Part shown: positions 6,655 through 13,212 of the stretch, piece by piece
How the letters are laid out: every line of letters begins with the position of its first letter
Position numbering within the stretch: position 1 is the stretch's first letter
Origin: an uncultured Parasphingopyxis sp.
Lineage (GTDB): Bacteria > Pseudomonadota > Alphaproteobacteria > Sphingomonadales > Sphingomonadaceae
Length of the DNA stretch: 13,212 bases
Assembly: GCA_905479515.1 (NCBI GenBank)
Contig: CAJQMX010000038.1
Span: 1-13,212, forward strand
Direction: 5' to 3'
The notes under the pieces: model-generated
Told to the model about the DNA's origin: nothing
Databases searched by the model: none
The model's input: the letters and a program-made list of their open reading frames with translations, nothing else
Program-made: the position numbers and the translations under genes

Positions 6655-7515
6655 TTAGGTGTCCGAAATCAGCTTGCTCACCTGTCCGGCAAGCCCCTTG
6701 CGCTGCGCAGCAACTTCCCTCGCCAATGTATCAGGCGCCTTGCTCATCTTGCCCGGGGTCATGCCGGTAAACTCCTTGACCTCGCGAATCAGGTGAGACT
6801 GATCGTAAAAGGCATCTTCAAGCGGCTCTTCGTCATCGCCATCCTTGCGCACGAGCAGCGAGGCGGCGCGGAGCGCGCGATATTTGCGAGCCAGAAGCTT
6901 GGGCGGCGCGCCGTAAAAGCGCTTCGTCATCCGCTCTACCTGACGCTTTGACAGACCGGACCGCTCAATCAGGTCATTGATATCCGGCGAGGCACTGCCG
7001 GTAAGCCATTCGTCAACAACGCGGGTGAACCATATCGGTGAAGATTCGGCATTCTTCAAAAGCTCCCGCGCGAAAGCTTCACCGATTGCGGCTTTTTCCG
7101 CCAAAGTTTCAGCCGCGTCGATTGCAGCATGCGTTTCCATCACGCCGTCTCCGAAGATGGAAGCCGCATCGACCAGCCGATTCGTGTAGCGTGCAGCTTC
7201 CGATCCCATCAGGCTGCCCCATCCGGCCGGCTGCAGTCCGATCCCGAAAATTTCCAAGGGCCCTTTGATATGGCCCATCGTGGGGCCCGTTGTCGGGCCG
7301 ATGATCGTAACCGGCGCCGACTCAAGATACACGCCGTCATGAAACTCATACCCGCCGCTGCCCTGTAGCAAGAACCGCAGTTGCGCGCGGTCCGCCCGCT
7401 CGGATTGTTTGCTCTCATCAATATCGGCGAAGAACAGATAAAAGGTCGATACCAGCTCCTGCATATCATCAGGAGGAGGTGCGAATTCCAATGAGAATTT
7501 CGACAAATCGGTCAA
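6655..7515 (-). CDS. AraC-family transcriptional regulator
   Basis: 286-residue regulator. Residues about 10-115 form an AraC-type N-terminal sensor region (FAPPPDDMQELVSTFY, later IFGIGLQPAGWGSLMG), like that of the family of AraC proteins with a divergent cupin-like domain. Residues about 165-260 carry the two HTH motifs: INDLIERSGLSKRQVERMTK at 179-198 and the second with YDQSHLIREVKEFTGMTPGK at 237-256. No ATG occurs upstream in frame before a stop; the start is probably TTG at 7515, since the first ATG (7464, residue 18) cuts into the sensor domain and is preceded by a pyrimidine-rich CCTCCTCCT rather than a ribosome binding site. Ligand and target unknown. It sits upstream of the suf operon on the same strand, so readthrough into suf is possible. 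Confidence 0.88.
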   Translation of the reverse strand: MTDLSKFSLEFAPPPDDMQELVSTFYLFFADIDESKQSERADRAQLRFLLQGSGGYEFHDGVYLESAPVTIIGPTTGPTMGHIKGPLEIFGIGLQPAGWGSLMGSEAARYTNRLVDAASIFGDGVMETHAAIDAAETLAEKAAIGEAFARELLKNAESSPIWFTRVVDEWLTGSASPDINDLIERSGLSKRQVERMTKRFYGAPPKLLARKYRALRAASLLVRKDGDDEEPLEDAFYDQSHLIREVKEFTGMTPGKMSKAPDTLAREVAAQRKGLAGQVSKLISDT

Positions 7516-7526
7516 ATTGTGCGCCC

Positions 7527-7558
7527 CGAAGCTGTTTTGTTTTTTGCTTCGAAAACAG
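7527..7558 (-). promoter_or_regulatory. Interleaved inverted repeats just before the AraC gene
   Basis: Two inverted repeats overlap. CGAAGC (7527-7532) pairs with GCTTCG (7546-7551), and CTGTTTT (7532-7538) pairs with AAAACAG (7552-7558). Both have spacers of 13 bases. They lie 12-43 bases before the proposed TTG. Because the arms alternate with almost no linking bases, the two RNA hairpins would exclude each other. As DNA they could be operators for a dimeric regulator, perhaps the AraC protein itself. A smaller dyad TTTGT-TC-ACAAA lies at 7571-7582. Function inferred only from symmetry. Confidence 0.4.
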
Positions 7559-7579
7559 GAACTAGCGTACTTTGTTCAC

Positions 7580-7620
7580 AAAAAAAAGCGGCCCAAGGCA
7601 GTTTCCTGCCATGAGCCGCT
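7580..7620 (-). terminator. Strong intrinsic terminator after the DUF885 gene
   Basis: Read on the minus strand, AGCGGC (7620-7615) and GGCAG (7610-7606) close on a GAAA tetraloop and pair with CTGCC (7601-7597) and GCCGCT (7592-7587). The bases between also pair except for one T-T mismatch, giving a helix of about 14 pairs. Eight T follow directly (7587-7580). This is a textbook rho-independent terminator for transcripts coming from the DUF885 gene, about 100 bases past its stop. Confidence 0.92.
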
Positions 7621-7626
7621 AGTCTT

Positions 7627-7650
7627 AAGGTTCCTCAGTTGAGGATCCTT
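7627..7650 (-). ncRNA. Second long hairpin in the 3' region; possible small RNA body
   Basis: On the minus strand, AAGG-A-TCCTC, loop AACT, GAGGA-A-CCTT: nine pairs with a single A-A mismatch, six bases before the terminator hairpin. A weaker hairpin (GAGT/ACTC, 7-base loop) lies at 7666-7680. Three structured elements packed into the 100 bases between the DUF885 stop and the terminator exceed what a simple terminator needs. It may be a stabilising 3' UTR or a 3'-derived or independently transcribed small RNA. No known RNA family was recognised. Confidence 0.4.
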
Positions 7651-7717
7651 CGGGTCGCAGGAGCGGAGTACGCCCAACTCAGAACCGGCGTATTGGACAA
7701 ATGCGACAAAACGTCAG

Positions 7718-9559
7718 CTAGCCTCCTGCCTGTACACTCGCGATCCATGCATCGACCTGGATCTCAAGCATATCCAGCGGCACGGGGCCGGGCGCCAGAA
7801 CCGCATCATGAAATCCGCGATAATCAAAATCGTCGCCCAGCGTATCCATTGCCCGCTGGCGCAGTTCCATGATCCGCAGCTTGCCGATCATATAAGCCGT
7901 CGCCTGACCAGGATAGACGATGTAGCGCTCGATTGCCTTGCGGATGTCCCCTTCGGGGTTGGGCGTATTTTCCTGCAGATAGGCAATCGCCTCTTCGCGT
8001 GACCAATGCTGATCATGAATGCCGGTATCGACAACGAGGCGACAGGCCCGCCAAAGCTCCATGCCGAGGCGGCCAAAATCCGAATAGGGATCGGCATAGC
8101 CGCCCATATCCTTGCCCAGTTCTTCCGAATAAAGACCCCAGCCTTCGGTATAGGCGGTGAACCCGCCAAAGCGGCGGAACGGCGGAACATTGCCTCCCTC
8201 CACCTGCAGTGCCCGTTGGAGATGATGGCCCGGTATGCCTTCATGATAGGCGAGAGCCTCAAGCTCGATCCGCGACATATCGCGCAGGTTGTAGAGGTTC
8301 ACATAATAGGTGCCCGGGCGCGAACCATCGGGCGTCGGTGCATTGTAAAAGGCCTTGCCCGCCGATTGTTCACGGAACGCCTCGACAGGCCGGACGACCA
8401 GATCGGCCTGCGGCAGCCGTCCGAAATATTCCGGGAGCCGTTCGCGCATCTCTGCAATCATCGCATTGGCATCGGCCAGATAGGCCTCGCGCGTCGGATA
8501 GAAAAATTCGTCGCTGGTTCTCAGATGGGTGAAGAATTCCTGCAGCGTCCCTTCAAAACCAACCTGCTCCATGATCGCGCGCATCTCGCCATGGATCCGC
8601 TCAACCTGTTCAAGGCCGATCTGATGGATCTGGGCAGCCGTCAGATCGGTCGTCGTGTAATATTGCAGCCGCTCGGCATAATAATCCGCGCCATCGGCGA
8701 GCCGCCAGATACCGTCCTCCGTCGGTGCCATCGCCTGATGGCGTTCAAGCATCGCATAGAGGCGTTCATAGGCTGGGCCGACAGATTCAACGAGCGCCGC
8801 GCGGCCCCGCGCAATCAGATCGGCCTTTTCTTCATCGCTGATATCGAGCGCATTCACCTTGGACTGGAGATCAGCGAAAAGCGGTGCATCCTCCCCTTCC
8901 GTGAAAGGCGCCCCGGTGACCACGTTGCGCGTGTCTGACAGCACATAGGGAAAGACCCAGTCGGGCGGGATCACGCCAGCCTCTGCCCGGCTGTCCGCCT
9001 CGGCAATCAGCTGATCAATCACTCCGCCCAGCCCAGCCAGCCGGCTGACATAGGCTTCGGCTTCGGAAACAGACGAAACGCGATGGATATTGATCAGAAA
9101 GGCCGGCAATCCGCTTTGCGCACCGTTCATTTGATCGAACACATAATCATTATGGCGGAATTCGAAGGCCGCAGAACTGCGCGCGGCCATCCGTTCGAAA
9201 AGTTGATAGGAAAGGCGGGATTCCGGTGTGAGGTTGGCATCGGCAAATTGTGCGCGCATTTGATCCCGCGCCGCAATCAACCGTTCCTGTTCCGCCACGG
9301 CCGCGGCGTCAGTGAAATCTCCCCATGTGCCGTAATCCTCGTCGCGAATGCCGCGAAAGGACTTCGTCAACGGGCTGAATTCAAGTTCCGTTTGGTCATA
9401 GCTTTCGAAAAATTCGTTGAGCGCGGCGTCTGCTGACTGATCCGCAGACTCGGCGGTGGCCACTTCCGCTTCCTGCGCGGCGGCGCTTACCGGAGCCGAT
9501 GGCGCAAGCGCATAGCCGGCAAACAGGATGGTCGACGATAATAGCAACAGGCGAGACAT
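7718..9559 (-). CDS. Exported DUF885-family metallopeptidase-like protein
   Basis: 613 residues, normal for DUF885 proteins, which are thought to be zinc peptidases. The N-terminus MSRLLLLSSTILFAGYALAP is a signal peptide, probably cleaved after VSA (near residue 27), placing it in the periplasm or on the envelope. The predicted zinc site is complete: LAYHEGIPGHHLQ at 436-448, with His439, Glu440, His445 and His446, and the downstream EGWGLYSEELG at 472-482, whose Glu472 should be the third ligand. NLYNLRDMSRIELEALAYHE leads into the site as is typical. ATG 9559 has a GGAG seven bases upstream. It is a single-gene unit ending in the strong terminator at 7620-7580, and divergent from pyrD. Substrate unknown. 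Confidence 0.92.
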   Translation of the reverse strand: MSRLLLLSSTILFAGYALAPSAPVSAAAQEAEVATAESADQSADAALNEFFESYDQTELEFSPLTKSFRGIRDEDYGTWGDFTDAAAVAEQERLIAARDQMRAQFADANLTPESRLSYQLFERMAARSSAAFEFRHNDYVFDQMNGAQSGLPAFLINIHRVSSVSEAEAYVSRLAGLGGVIDQLIAEADSRAEAGVIPPDWVFPYVLSDTRNVVTGAPFTEGEDAPLFADLQSKVNALDISDEEKADLIARGRAALVESVGPAYERLYAMLERHQAMAPTEDGIWRLADGADYYAERLQYYTTTDLTAAQIHQIGLEQVERIHGEMRAIMEQVGFEGTLQEFFTHLRTSDEFFYPTREAYLADANAMIAEMRERLPEYFGRLPQADLVVRPVEAFREQSAGKAFYNAPTPDGSRPGTYYVNLYNLRDMSRIELEALAYHEGIPGHHLQRALQVEGGNVPPFRRFGGFTAYTEGWGLYSEELGKDMGGYADPYSDFGRLGMELWRACRLVVDTGIHDQHWSREEAIAYLQENTPNPEGDIRKAIERYIVYPGQATAYMIGKLRIMELRQRAMDTLGDDFDYRGFHDAVLAPGPVPLDMLEIQVDAWIASVQAGG

Positions 9560-9615
9560 GGGCGAACTCCGTTTTCTGATCTGATGGCATCTATCATTGC
9601 CCCATAAAGGGTGTT

Positions 9616-9643
9616 TTGACCAGCCGCCTGCACGCTGTCATAG
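9616..9643 (+). promoter_or_regulatory. Candidate pyrD promoter, possibly giving a leaderless mRNA
   Basis: TTGACC at 9616-9621 is a good -35 element; the best-spaced -10 is TCATAG at 9638-9643 (16-base spacer, weak match). Transcription would begin about at 9650, at or next to the pyrD ATG (9651). No Shine-Dalgarno sequence precedes that ATG, consistent with a leaderless message. Confidence 0.4.
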
Positions 9644-9650
9644 CGCGCGC

Positions 9651-10709
9651 ATGGCGATCTATCCCTTCCTCCGCCCGATGATCTTTATGCTCGATACCGA
9701 GCGCGCCCATCGGCTCTCCATATTGGGATTGAAAAACGCGCCGATCAATGCGCCTCCGCGCTCGCCCCCTGCGCTCGCGATCAGGGTCGCAGGCCTCACC
9801 TTTCCCAATCCGGTTGGCCTTGCAGCCGGCTTCGACAAAGACGGCGAAGTACCGCAGAAAATGCTGGGACTGGGCTTCGGCTTTTCGGAAGTCGGTACGC
9901 TCACACCGCTTCCGCAATCGGGCAACCCGAAACCCCGCATATTCCGACTGGCAGCAGACGAAGCGGTTATCAACCGGCTGGGTTTTAACAATGGCGGGCA
10001 ACAGGCCGCTGCCAAACGGCTGGCCAATCGCAAGAAATCTGGCGGCCCTTCCACGTCGCCCAGGGCTGGCATTATCGGTATCAATATCGGTGCCAACAAA
10101 GATAGTGATGACCGGATCGCCGACTATGAAGCCGGGGTGCATGCGATGGCCCCGCTTGCCGATTATCTGACGATCAACATTTCGTCACCCAATACGCCCG
10201 GACTTCGCGCGCTGCAGGATGAGGGGGCGCTCGACGCGCTACTCGAGCGGGTCATGGCGGCTCGCGGCACACATGGCCCTCCGGTCTTTCTCAAGGTTGC
10301 GCCCGATCTGGAGCCTTCGGATATTGATGCCATCTCGCGCATAGCGTTGGCCCGCACCATCGATGCCTTGATTGTCGGTAACACGACGATCAGCCGTCCC
10401 AATCTGCAATCGAAAGATGCTGGCGAGACCGGTGGGTTATCCGGGAAACCACTGGCATCCTTAGCGCGCCAACGGCTCACCGATTTCCGCACGGCGACAG
10501 GCGGGGCGATGCCGGTCATCGCAGTTGGCGGGATCGACTCCGCTGAAGAGGCTTGGGCGCGCATTCGTGCCGGCGCGTCGCTCGTTCAGCTTTACACCGC
10601 GCTCGTTTATCATGGCCCCGGCCTTGGCAGACGCATCGTCCTCGGGATGGACAGGTTGCGGGAGCGCGAGGGCTTCGCCTCAATCGCCGAAGCCATAGGA
10701 ACAGGCTAG
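9651..10709 (+). CDS. pyrD: Dihydroorotate dehydrogenase, class 2 (quinone)
   Basis: FMN enzyme of de novo pyrimidine synthesis that oxidises dihydroorotate to orotate and passes electrons to membrane quinone. 352 residues from ATG 9651, giving the family N-terminus MAIYPFLRPMIFMLDTERAH, whose short helices form the quinone-side membrane-associated domain of class 2 enzymes. Motifs: AAGFDKDGE at 58-66 with the FMN-binding Lys63, NRLGFNN at 108-114, and NISSPNTPGLR at 176-186 with the catalytic serine (Ser179 by alignment to E. coli Ser175). Also VGNTT at 242-246, TGGLSG at 260-265 and VAVGGI at 290-295 for FMN phosphate. An in-frame TTG at 9597 adds 18 unlike residues and was rejected. Convergent with ggt, 4 bases apart. 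Confidence 0.97.
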   Translation: MAIYPFLRPMIFMLDTERAHRLSILGLKNAPINAPPRSPPALAIRVAGLTFPNPVGLAAGFDKDGEVPQKMLGLGFGFSEVGTLTPLPQSGNPKPRIFRLAADEAVINRLGFNNGGQQAAAKRLANRKKSGGPSTSPRAGIIGINIGANKDSDDRIADYEAGVHAMAPLADYLTINISSPNTPGLRALQDEGALDALLERVMAARGTHGPPVFLKVAPDLEPSDIDAISRIALARTIDALIVGNTTISRPNLQSKDAGETGGLSGKPLASLARQRLTDFRTATGGAMPVIAVGGIDSAEEAWARIRAGASLVQLYTALVYHGPGLGRRIVLGMDRLREREGFASIAEAIGTG

Positions 10710-10713
10710 AAAC

Positions 10714-12432
10714 CTAGCGCGGCAAAGTCAGGACAGCGCCTTCACGGCGCGGATCGAATGCGCCTTCAACTTGCCCGTTTCTGATGAGCACGGCATGCAC
10801 ACCAGAATCCTCGCCCTGTCCGGGCAGAAGGTCGATACCCCGTTCCGCTAAACCCGCAACAATCGCCGGATCGAAATCGCCGACCTCGCCGCCGATCCGT
10901 TCGCCGCGCGCCACAAGATTGGGCAGGGCGAGCGCATCCTGCATTGGCAGGCCCCAGTCGATTGCCGCAACCAGCGACTTGCCAACATAGGCGAGAATGG
11001 AATTGCCGCCCGCCGAACCGATGGCTCCAGCAAAATGGCCCTCTTCGTCGAGCAAGATCAACGGGATCATCGAAGAGCGCGGGCGCTTGCCCGGTGCGAC
11101 AGCGTTGGGCGCGAGGCTACCGTCCGGCTGATAGGGATTGAAGGAAAAATCCGTGAGCTGATTATTGAGGAAAAAGCCATCGACCATCCGACCCGTGCCA
11201 AAGATCGATTCGACCGTAGTCGTCATCGACACCGCATTGCCCTGAGCATCACGGACTATGAAATGGGATGTTCCCGCAGGCTCAACTGTTTGATCGGCAA
11301 CGGGCAACTCGGCACCGGGCGGCGTGCCTGCTTCAGGTGCATCCATCGCGGTAGTGCCGATAAGCGAAGCCCGGCTGTCGAGATAGGCCGGATCAAGCAG
11401 ACCCGCGATCGGCACTGTCGGCACATCGCCGACATAACGATCCCGGTCCGCATACATCAACCGGCTGGTTTCAGCGAAAAGGAACCATGCCTGGGGATCA
11501 CCCGGCCCGCGTTCGGCAATATCGGTCCGCTCAAGCAGTCCCAGCAATTGCAGGAAGCCGACGCCGCTTGATGGCGGCGGGGGGACGCAAGCTAGATAGG
11601 CGCGATAGGGGCGGCAGATCGGTTCGCGCTCTACCGGGCGATAATTGGCAAGGTCGGCCATTGTCATCTGCCCGCCCAACGGCCCGGCACGGGTCCGTTC
11701 GACGATTTGAGCGGCCGTGCTGCCGCTATACAGCGCGCTTGGCCCTTGATCGGCAAGGCGCGTTAGAAATTCCGCATAATCCGGATTGGAGAGGCGATCA
11801 CCGATTTGCAGGCGCGTCCCATCAGGCCGGGAGAAATAGGCATTGGCATCCGACACTGAAAGCTGTGGAAAATCGATCGTCAGAAACCGCCCGAGCCGGG
11901 GACTGACGATAAAGCCTTCATTGGCGGTCCGGATTGCGCTGCCAAACAGGCTGGACCAGGGGAGCGCGCCATGGGCTTCATGCGCAGCGGCCAGCGCAGC
12001 GACAGCACCCGGCACACCGGTTGCACGGCCACTGATAACGGCATCGCGGAAAGAAATTGGCGTTCCCTGAGCATCAAGAAACATGGATCGGCTGGCCTGA
12101 GCCGGCGCGACTTCACGTCCATCATACACTGTCAACGCTCCGGTTTCGGCGTTGAAATAGTGGAGGAAGGCACCGCCCCCCATGCCGGATGATTGCGGCT
12201 CAACAAGAGAGAGCATCGCCTGAACCGCAATCGCAGCATCGATGGCAGACCCACCGCTTTCCAGAACTTCCATCCCGGCCCGAGCGGCAAGCGGATTGGC
12301 GGCGATCACCAAAGCCTCATCCCCTCCTTCGTCCATAATCGGCGTTTGCGACGCGGCGGAGGGCGCTTGCATGGAAGCACAGGCGGTGAGGAAGACAAGG
12401 CCAAGCGCGGCAGCGATGCGGGATATAATCAT
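10714..12432 (-). CDS. ggt: Gamma-glutamyltransferase, lipoprotein form
   Basis: Ntn-hydrolase that cleaves or transfers the gamma-glutamyl group of glutathione and related peptides, made as a precursor that cuts itself into two subunits. 572 residues from ATG 12432. The N-terminus MIISRIAAALGLVFLTAC ends in lipobox L-T-A-C with Cys18, so the enzyme is probably membrane-anchored in the periplasm. Motifs: YDGREVAP at 103-110 (substrate carboxylate Arg106), the processing and catalytic Thr388 in GTSHF, FFLNNQ at 420-425, KRPRSSM at 449-455 and GSAGGNS at 472-478. The fold is complete. A GTG at 12477 in frame would put 15 polar residues before the signal and was rejected. No ribosome binding site is visible before the ATG. 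Confidence 0.95.
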   Translation of the reverse strand: MIISRIAAALGLVFLTACASMQAPSAASQTPIMDEGGDEALVIAANPLAARAGMEVLESGGSAIDAAIAVQAMLSLVEPQSSGMGGGAFLHYFNAETGALTVYDGREVAPAQASRSMFLDAQGTPISFRDAVISGRATGVPGAVAALAAAHEAHGALPWSSLFGSAIRTANEGFIVSPRLGRFLTIDFPQLSVSDANAYFSRPDGTRLQIGDRLSNPDYAEFLTRLADQGPSALYSGSTAAQIVERTRAGPLGGQMTMADLANYRPVEREPICRPYRAYLACVPPPPSSGVGFLQLLGLLERTDIAERGPGDPQAWFLFAETSRLMYADRDRYVGDVPTVPIAGLLDPAYLDSRASLIGTTAMDAPEAGTPPGAELPVADQTVEPAGTSHFIVRDAQGNAVSMTTTVESIFGTGRMVDGFFLNNQLTDFSFNPYQPDGSLAPNAVAPGKRPRSSMIPLILLDEEGHFAGAIGSAGGNSILAYVGKSLVAAIDWGLPMQDALALPNLVARGERIGGEVGDFDPAIVAGLAERGIDLLPGQGEDSGVHAVLIRNGQVEGAFDPRREGAVLTLPR

Positions 12433-12462
12433 AGGGCGGTTACTAGGCGAGCGCGGCGGACA

Positions 12463-12490
12463 TTGTCCATCTGGCACTTGCGTCTATATC
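12463..12490 (+). promoter_or_regulatory. Candidate promoter for the small ORF and acyl-CoA synthetase
   Basis: TTGTCC (12463-12468) and TATATC (12485-12490) are separated by 16 bases, a fair sigma-70-type match. A start near 12497 would leave about 40 bases before the small ORF. The rest of this 216-base divergent region shows no clear repeat or operator. Confidence 0.45.
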
Positions 12491-12538
12491 CGTTAAAAGC
12501 ATGTTGTGCCGACACAGATCGGCGAGAGAGGATAAGCC

Positions 12539-12646
12539 ATGGCGGGTTGCCGCACGAAATTATGCAAATTGTTCCGTCCGAGCGCGCTGATTGAGAACCG
12601 CGCGTACGGCAGGCCATCCGAACAGCGTCTTCCCCAGGATATCTGA
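12539..12646 (+). CDS. Candidate 35-residue small ORF upstream of the acyl-CoA synthetase
   Basis: A short reading frame beginning MAGCRTKLCKLFRPS and ending RLPQDI, with two cysteines and several basic residues. It is preceded by GAGAGAGGA at 12524-12532, an excellent ribosome binding site six bases from the ATG, better than the one before the synthetase. Its TGA (12644-12646) ends two bases before the synthetase ATG. It could be a leader peptide coupling translation to the next gene, or a small protein in its own right. It does not resemble an amino-acid-rich attenuator peptide. Protein identity not recognised; expression uncertain because so short a frame can occur by chance. Confidence 0.45.
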   Translation: MAGCRTKLCKLFRPSALIENRAYGRPSEQRLPQDI

Positions 12647-12648
12647 TC

Positions 12649-13212
12649 ATGCGCCAGCTCGAACATTTCCCCAATCTTCTGACCATGTTTTTCACCCGTA
12701 TGCGTGAAAAAGGCGATGCCCCTTTTCTGTGGCGCAAAACGCAAGACGGCTGGCAATCGATGAGCTGGAACGAGGCCGCAGGACAAGTATGCGCGCTGGC
12801 TGACGCATTGGAACGCCTTGGCCTCAAGCGCGGCGACCGGGTGATGCTGGTTTCGGAAAATCGCCCCGAATGGTGCATCGCCGATCTCGGTATCATGGCA
12901 GCAGGCTGCATCACGGTGCCCACCTATGTCACCAATACCGAGCGCGATCATGCGCACATCCTAGAAGACAGCCGATCCAAGGCGATCATCGTCTCGACCC
13001 AGAAACTGGCCAAGGTCGTTACCAGCGCTGCGCTCAACACCACCCATTGCAAATCGATCATCAGCATTGAACCGACAAGGGTCGGCCAAAGCGGCGATGT
13101 GCAGTTTCATGACTGGTCCTCTCTGCTCGGCGCGGAAACGCCCGATGTGGAAGCGCGGGCCGCAGCCTGTAACTTCGCGCGCGATGACACCGCCTGCATC
13201 ATCTACACGAGC
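12649..13212 (+). CDS. Long-chain acyl-CoA synthetase (AMP-forming), 3' end outside window
   Basis: N-terminal 188 codons of an adenylate-forming ligase that activates fatty acids to acyl-CoA with ATP. Visible: FPNLLTMFFTRMREKGDAPF at about 7-26, W-x-S-M-S-W-N-E (about 34-41), LGLKRGDRVMLVSENRPEW at about 56-74, IMAAGCITVPTYVTNT at about 80-95, and the start of the ATP-binding loop, DTACIIYTS, exactly at the window end. The pattern matches the FadD15-like long-chain synthetases common in Alphaproteobacteria rather than E. coli FadD. ATG 12649 has AGGA nine bases upstream, inside the small ORF. Divergent from ggt. The chain-length class cannot be told from this part. Confidence 0.9.
   Translation, partial: MRQLEHFPNLLTMFFTRMREKGDAPFLWRKTQDGWQSMSWNEAAGQVCALADALERLGLKRGDRVMLVSENRPEWCIADLGIMAAGCITVPTYVTNTERDHAHILEDSRSKAIIVSTQKLAKVVTSAALNTTHCKSIISIEPTRVGQSGDVQFHDWSSLLGAETPDVEARAAACNFARDDTACIIYTS

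Noticed and set aside
6643..6660. T-rich run after the AraC stop as an intrinsic terminator
   Set aside because: Six T follow the stop but the only preceding dyad (CCT-A-AGG) is too short for a stable hairpin, so termination before suf is not supported.
7464..7490. CCTCCTCCT run near the AraC start as a regulatory or anti-ribosome RNA element
   Set aside because: It lies within coding sequence, where it encodes three prolines or close to it in a proline-rich segment, and forms no evident stem-loop.
8006..8938. Open frame of about 310 codons on the plus strand opposite the DUF885 gene
   Set aside because: Composition is typical of an antisense shadow, and the minus-strand gene has an intact signal peptide and zinc site, so it is the real one.
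9597..9650. Earlier TTG start for pyrD
   Set aside because: It adds 18 residues unlike any PyrD N-terminus; ATG 9651 gives the expected one.
9594..10142. Minus-strand open frame opposite pyrD
   Set aside because: Entirely antisense to a clear pyrD, with no recognisable motif. The DUF885 start at 9559 has its own ribosome binding site and does not need it.
12433..12477. Earlier GTG start for ggt
   Set aside because: It would place 15 polar residues ahead of the lipoprotein signal sequence.
1..13212. CRISPR array, transposon, prophage or other transferred cluster
   Set aside because: No spaced repeats, transposase, integrase or terminal inverted repeats were seen. Gene content is housekeeping and style is uniform across the window.

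Overview
The window looks like chromosome of an alphaproteobacterium, most likely of the order Sphingomonadales. That is an inference from the SUF gene order, the 253-residue SufD, the Rrf2-type regulator heading the cluster and the moderately GC-rich coding style; nothing here fixes a genus. No mobile element, CRISPR array, tRNA or rRNA was seen.

Region 1 (1-6552, all minus strand) is a SUF iron-sulfur cluster assembly operon. In transcription order it reads: Rrf2 regulator, sufB, an unrecognised exported acidic protein, sufC, sufD, an unrecognised small lipoprotein, sufS, sufT, and sufA (its 3' end lies outside the window). Nearly every junction is a stop/start overlap (ATGA, TGATG, TAATG, or overlaps of 8-10 bases) and the widest gap is 24 bases, so the nine genes should be made as one translationally coupled unit. 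SufS draws sulfur from cysteine, SufBC(D) is the ATP-driven scaffold, SufA carries clusters onward, SufT helps cluster delivery and the Rrf2 protein probably senses cluster status. No sufE or sufU is present. The two unknown envelope-type proteins inside this otherwise cytoplasmic pathway are the most unusual feature of the window.

Region 2 (6553-7717, minus strand) holds about 100 bases of suf promoter region with repeated TGATT words and a palindrome, an AraC-family regulator that probably starts at TTG, and a 202-base intergenic stretch. That stretch has interleaved inverted repeats just before the AraC gene, then a very strong GAAA-tetraloop terminator with a T run and a second long hairpin next to it.

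Region 3 (7718-10709) has a divergent pair: an exported DUF885-type metallopeptidase-like protein (minus) and pyrD, class 2 dihydroorotate dehydrogenase (plus), whose promoter-like sequence lies so close to its ATG that a leaderless mRNA is possible.

Region 4 (10714-13212) has a lipoprotein-type gamma-glutamyltransferase (minus), convergent with pyrD across only 4 bases. Divergent from it is a long-chain acyl-CoA synthetase (plus, cut by the window end) preceded by a 35-codon small ORF with a good ribosome binding site that ends 2 bases before the synthetase ATG.
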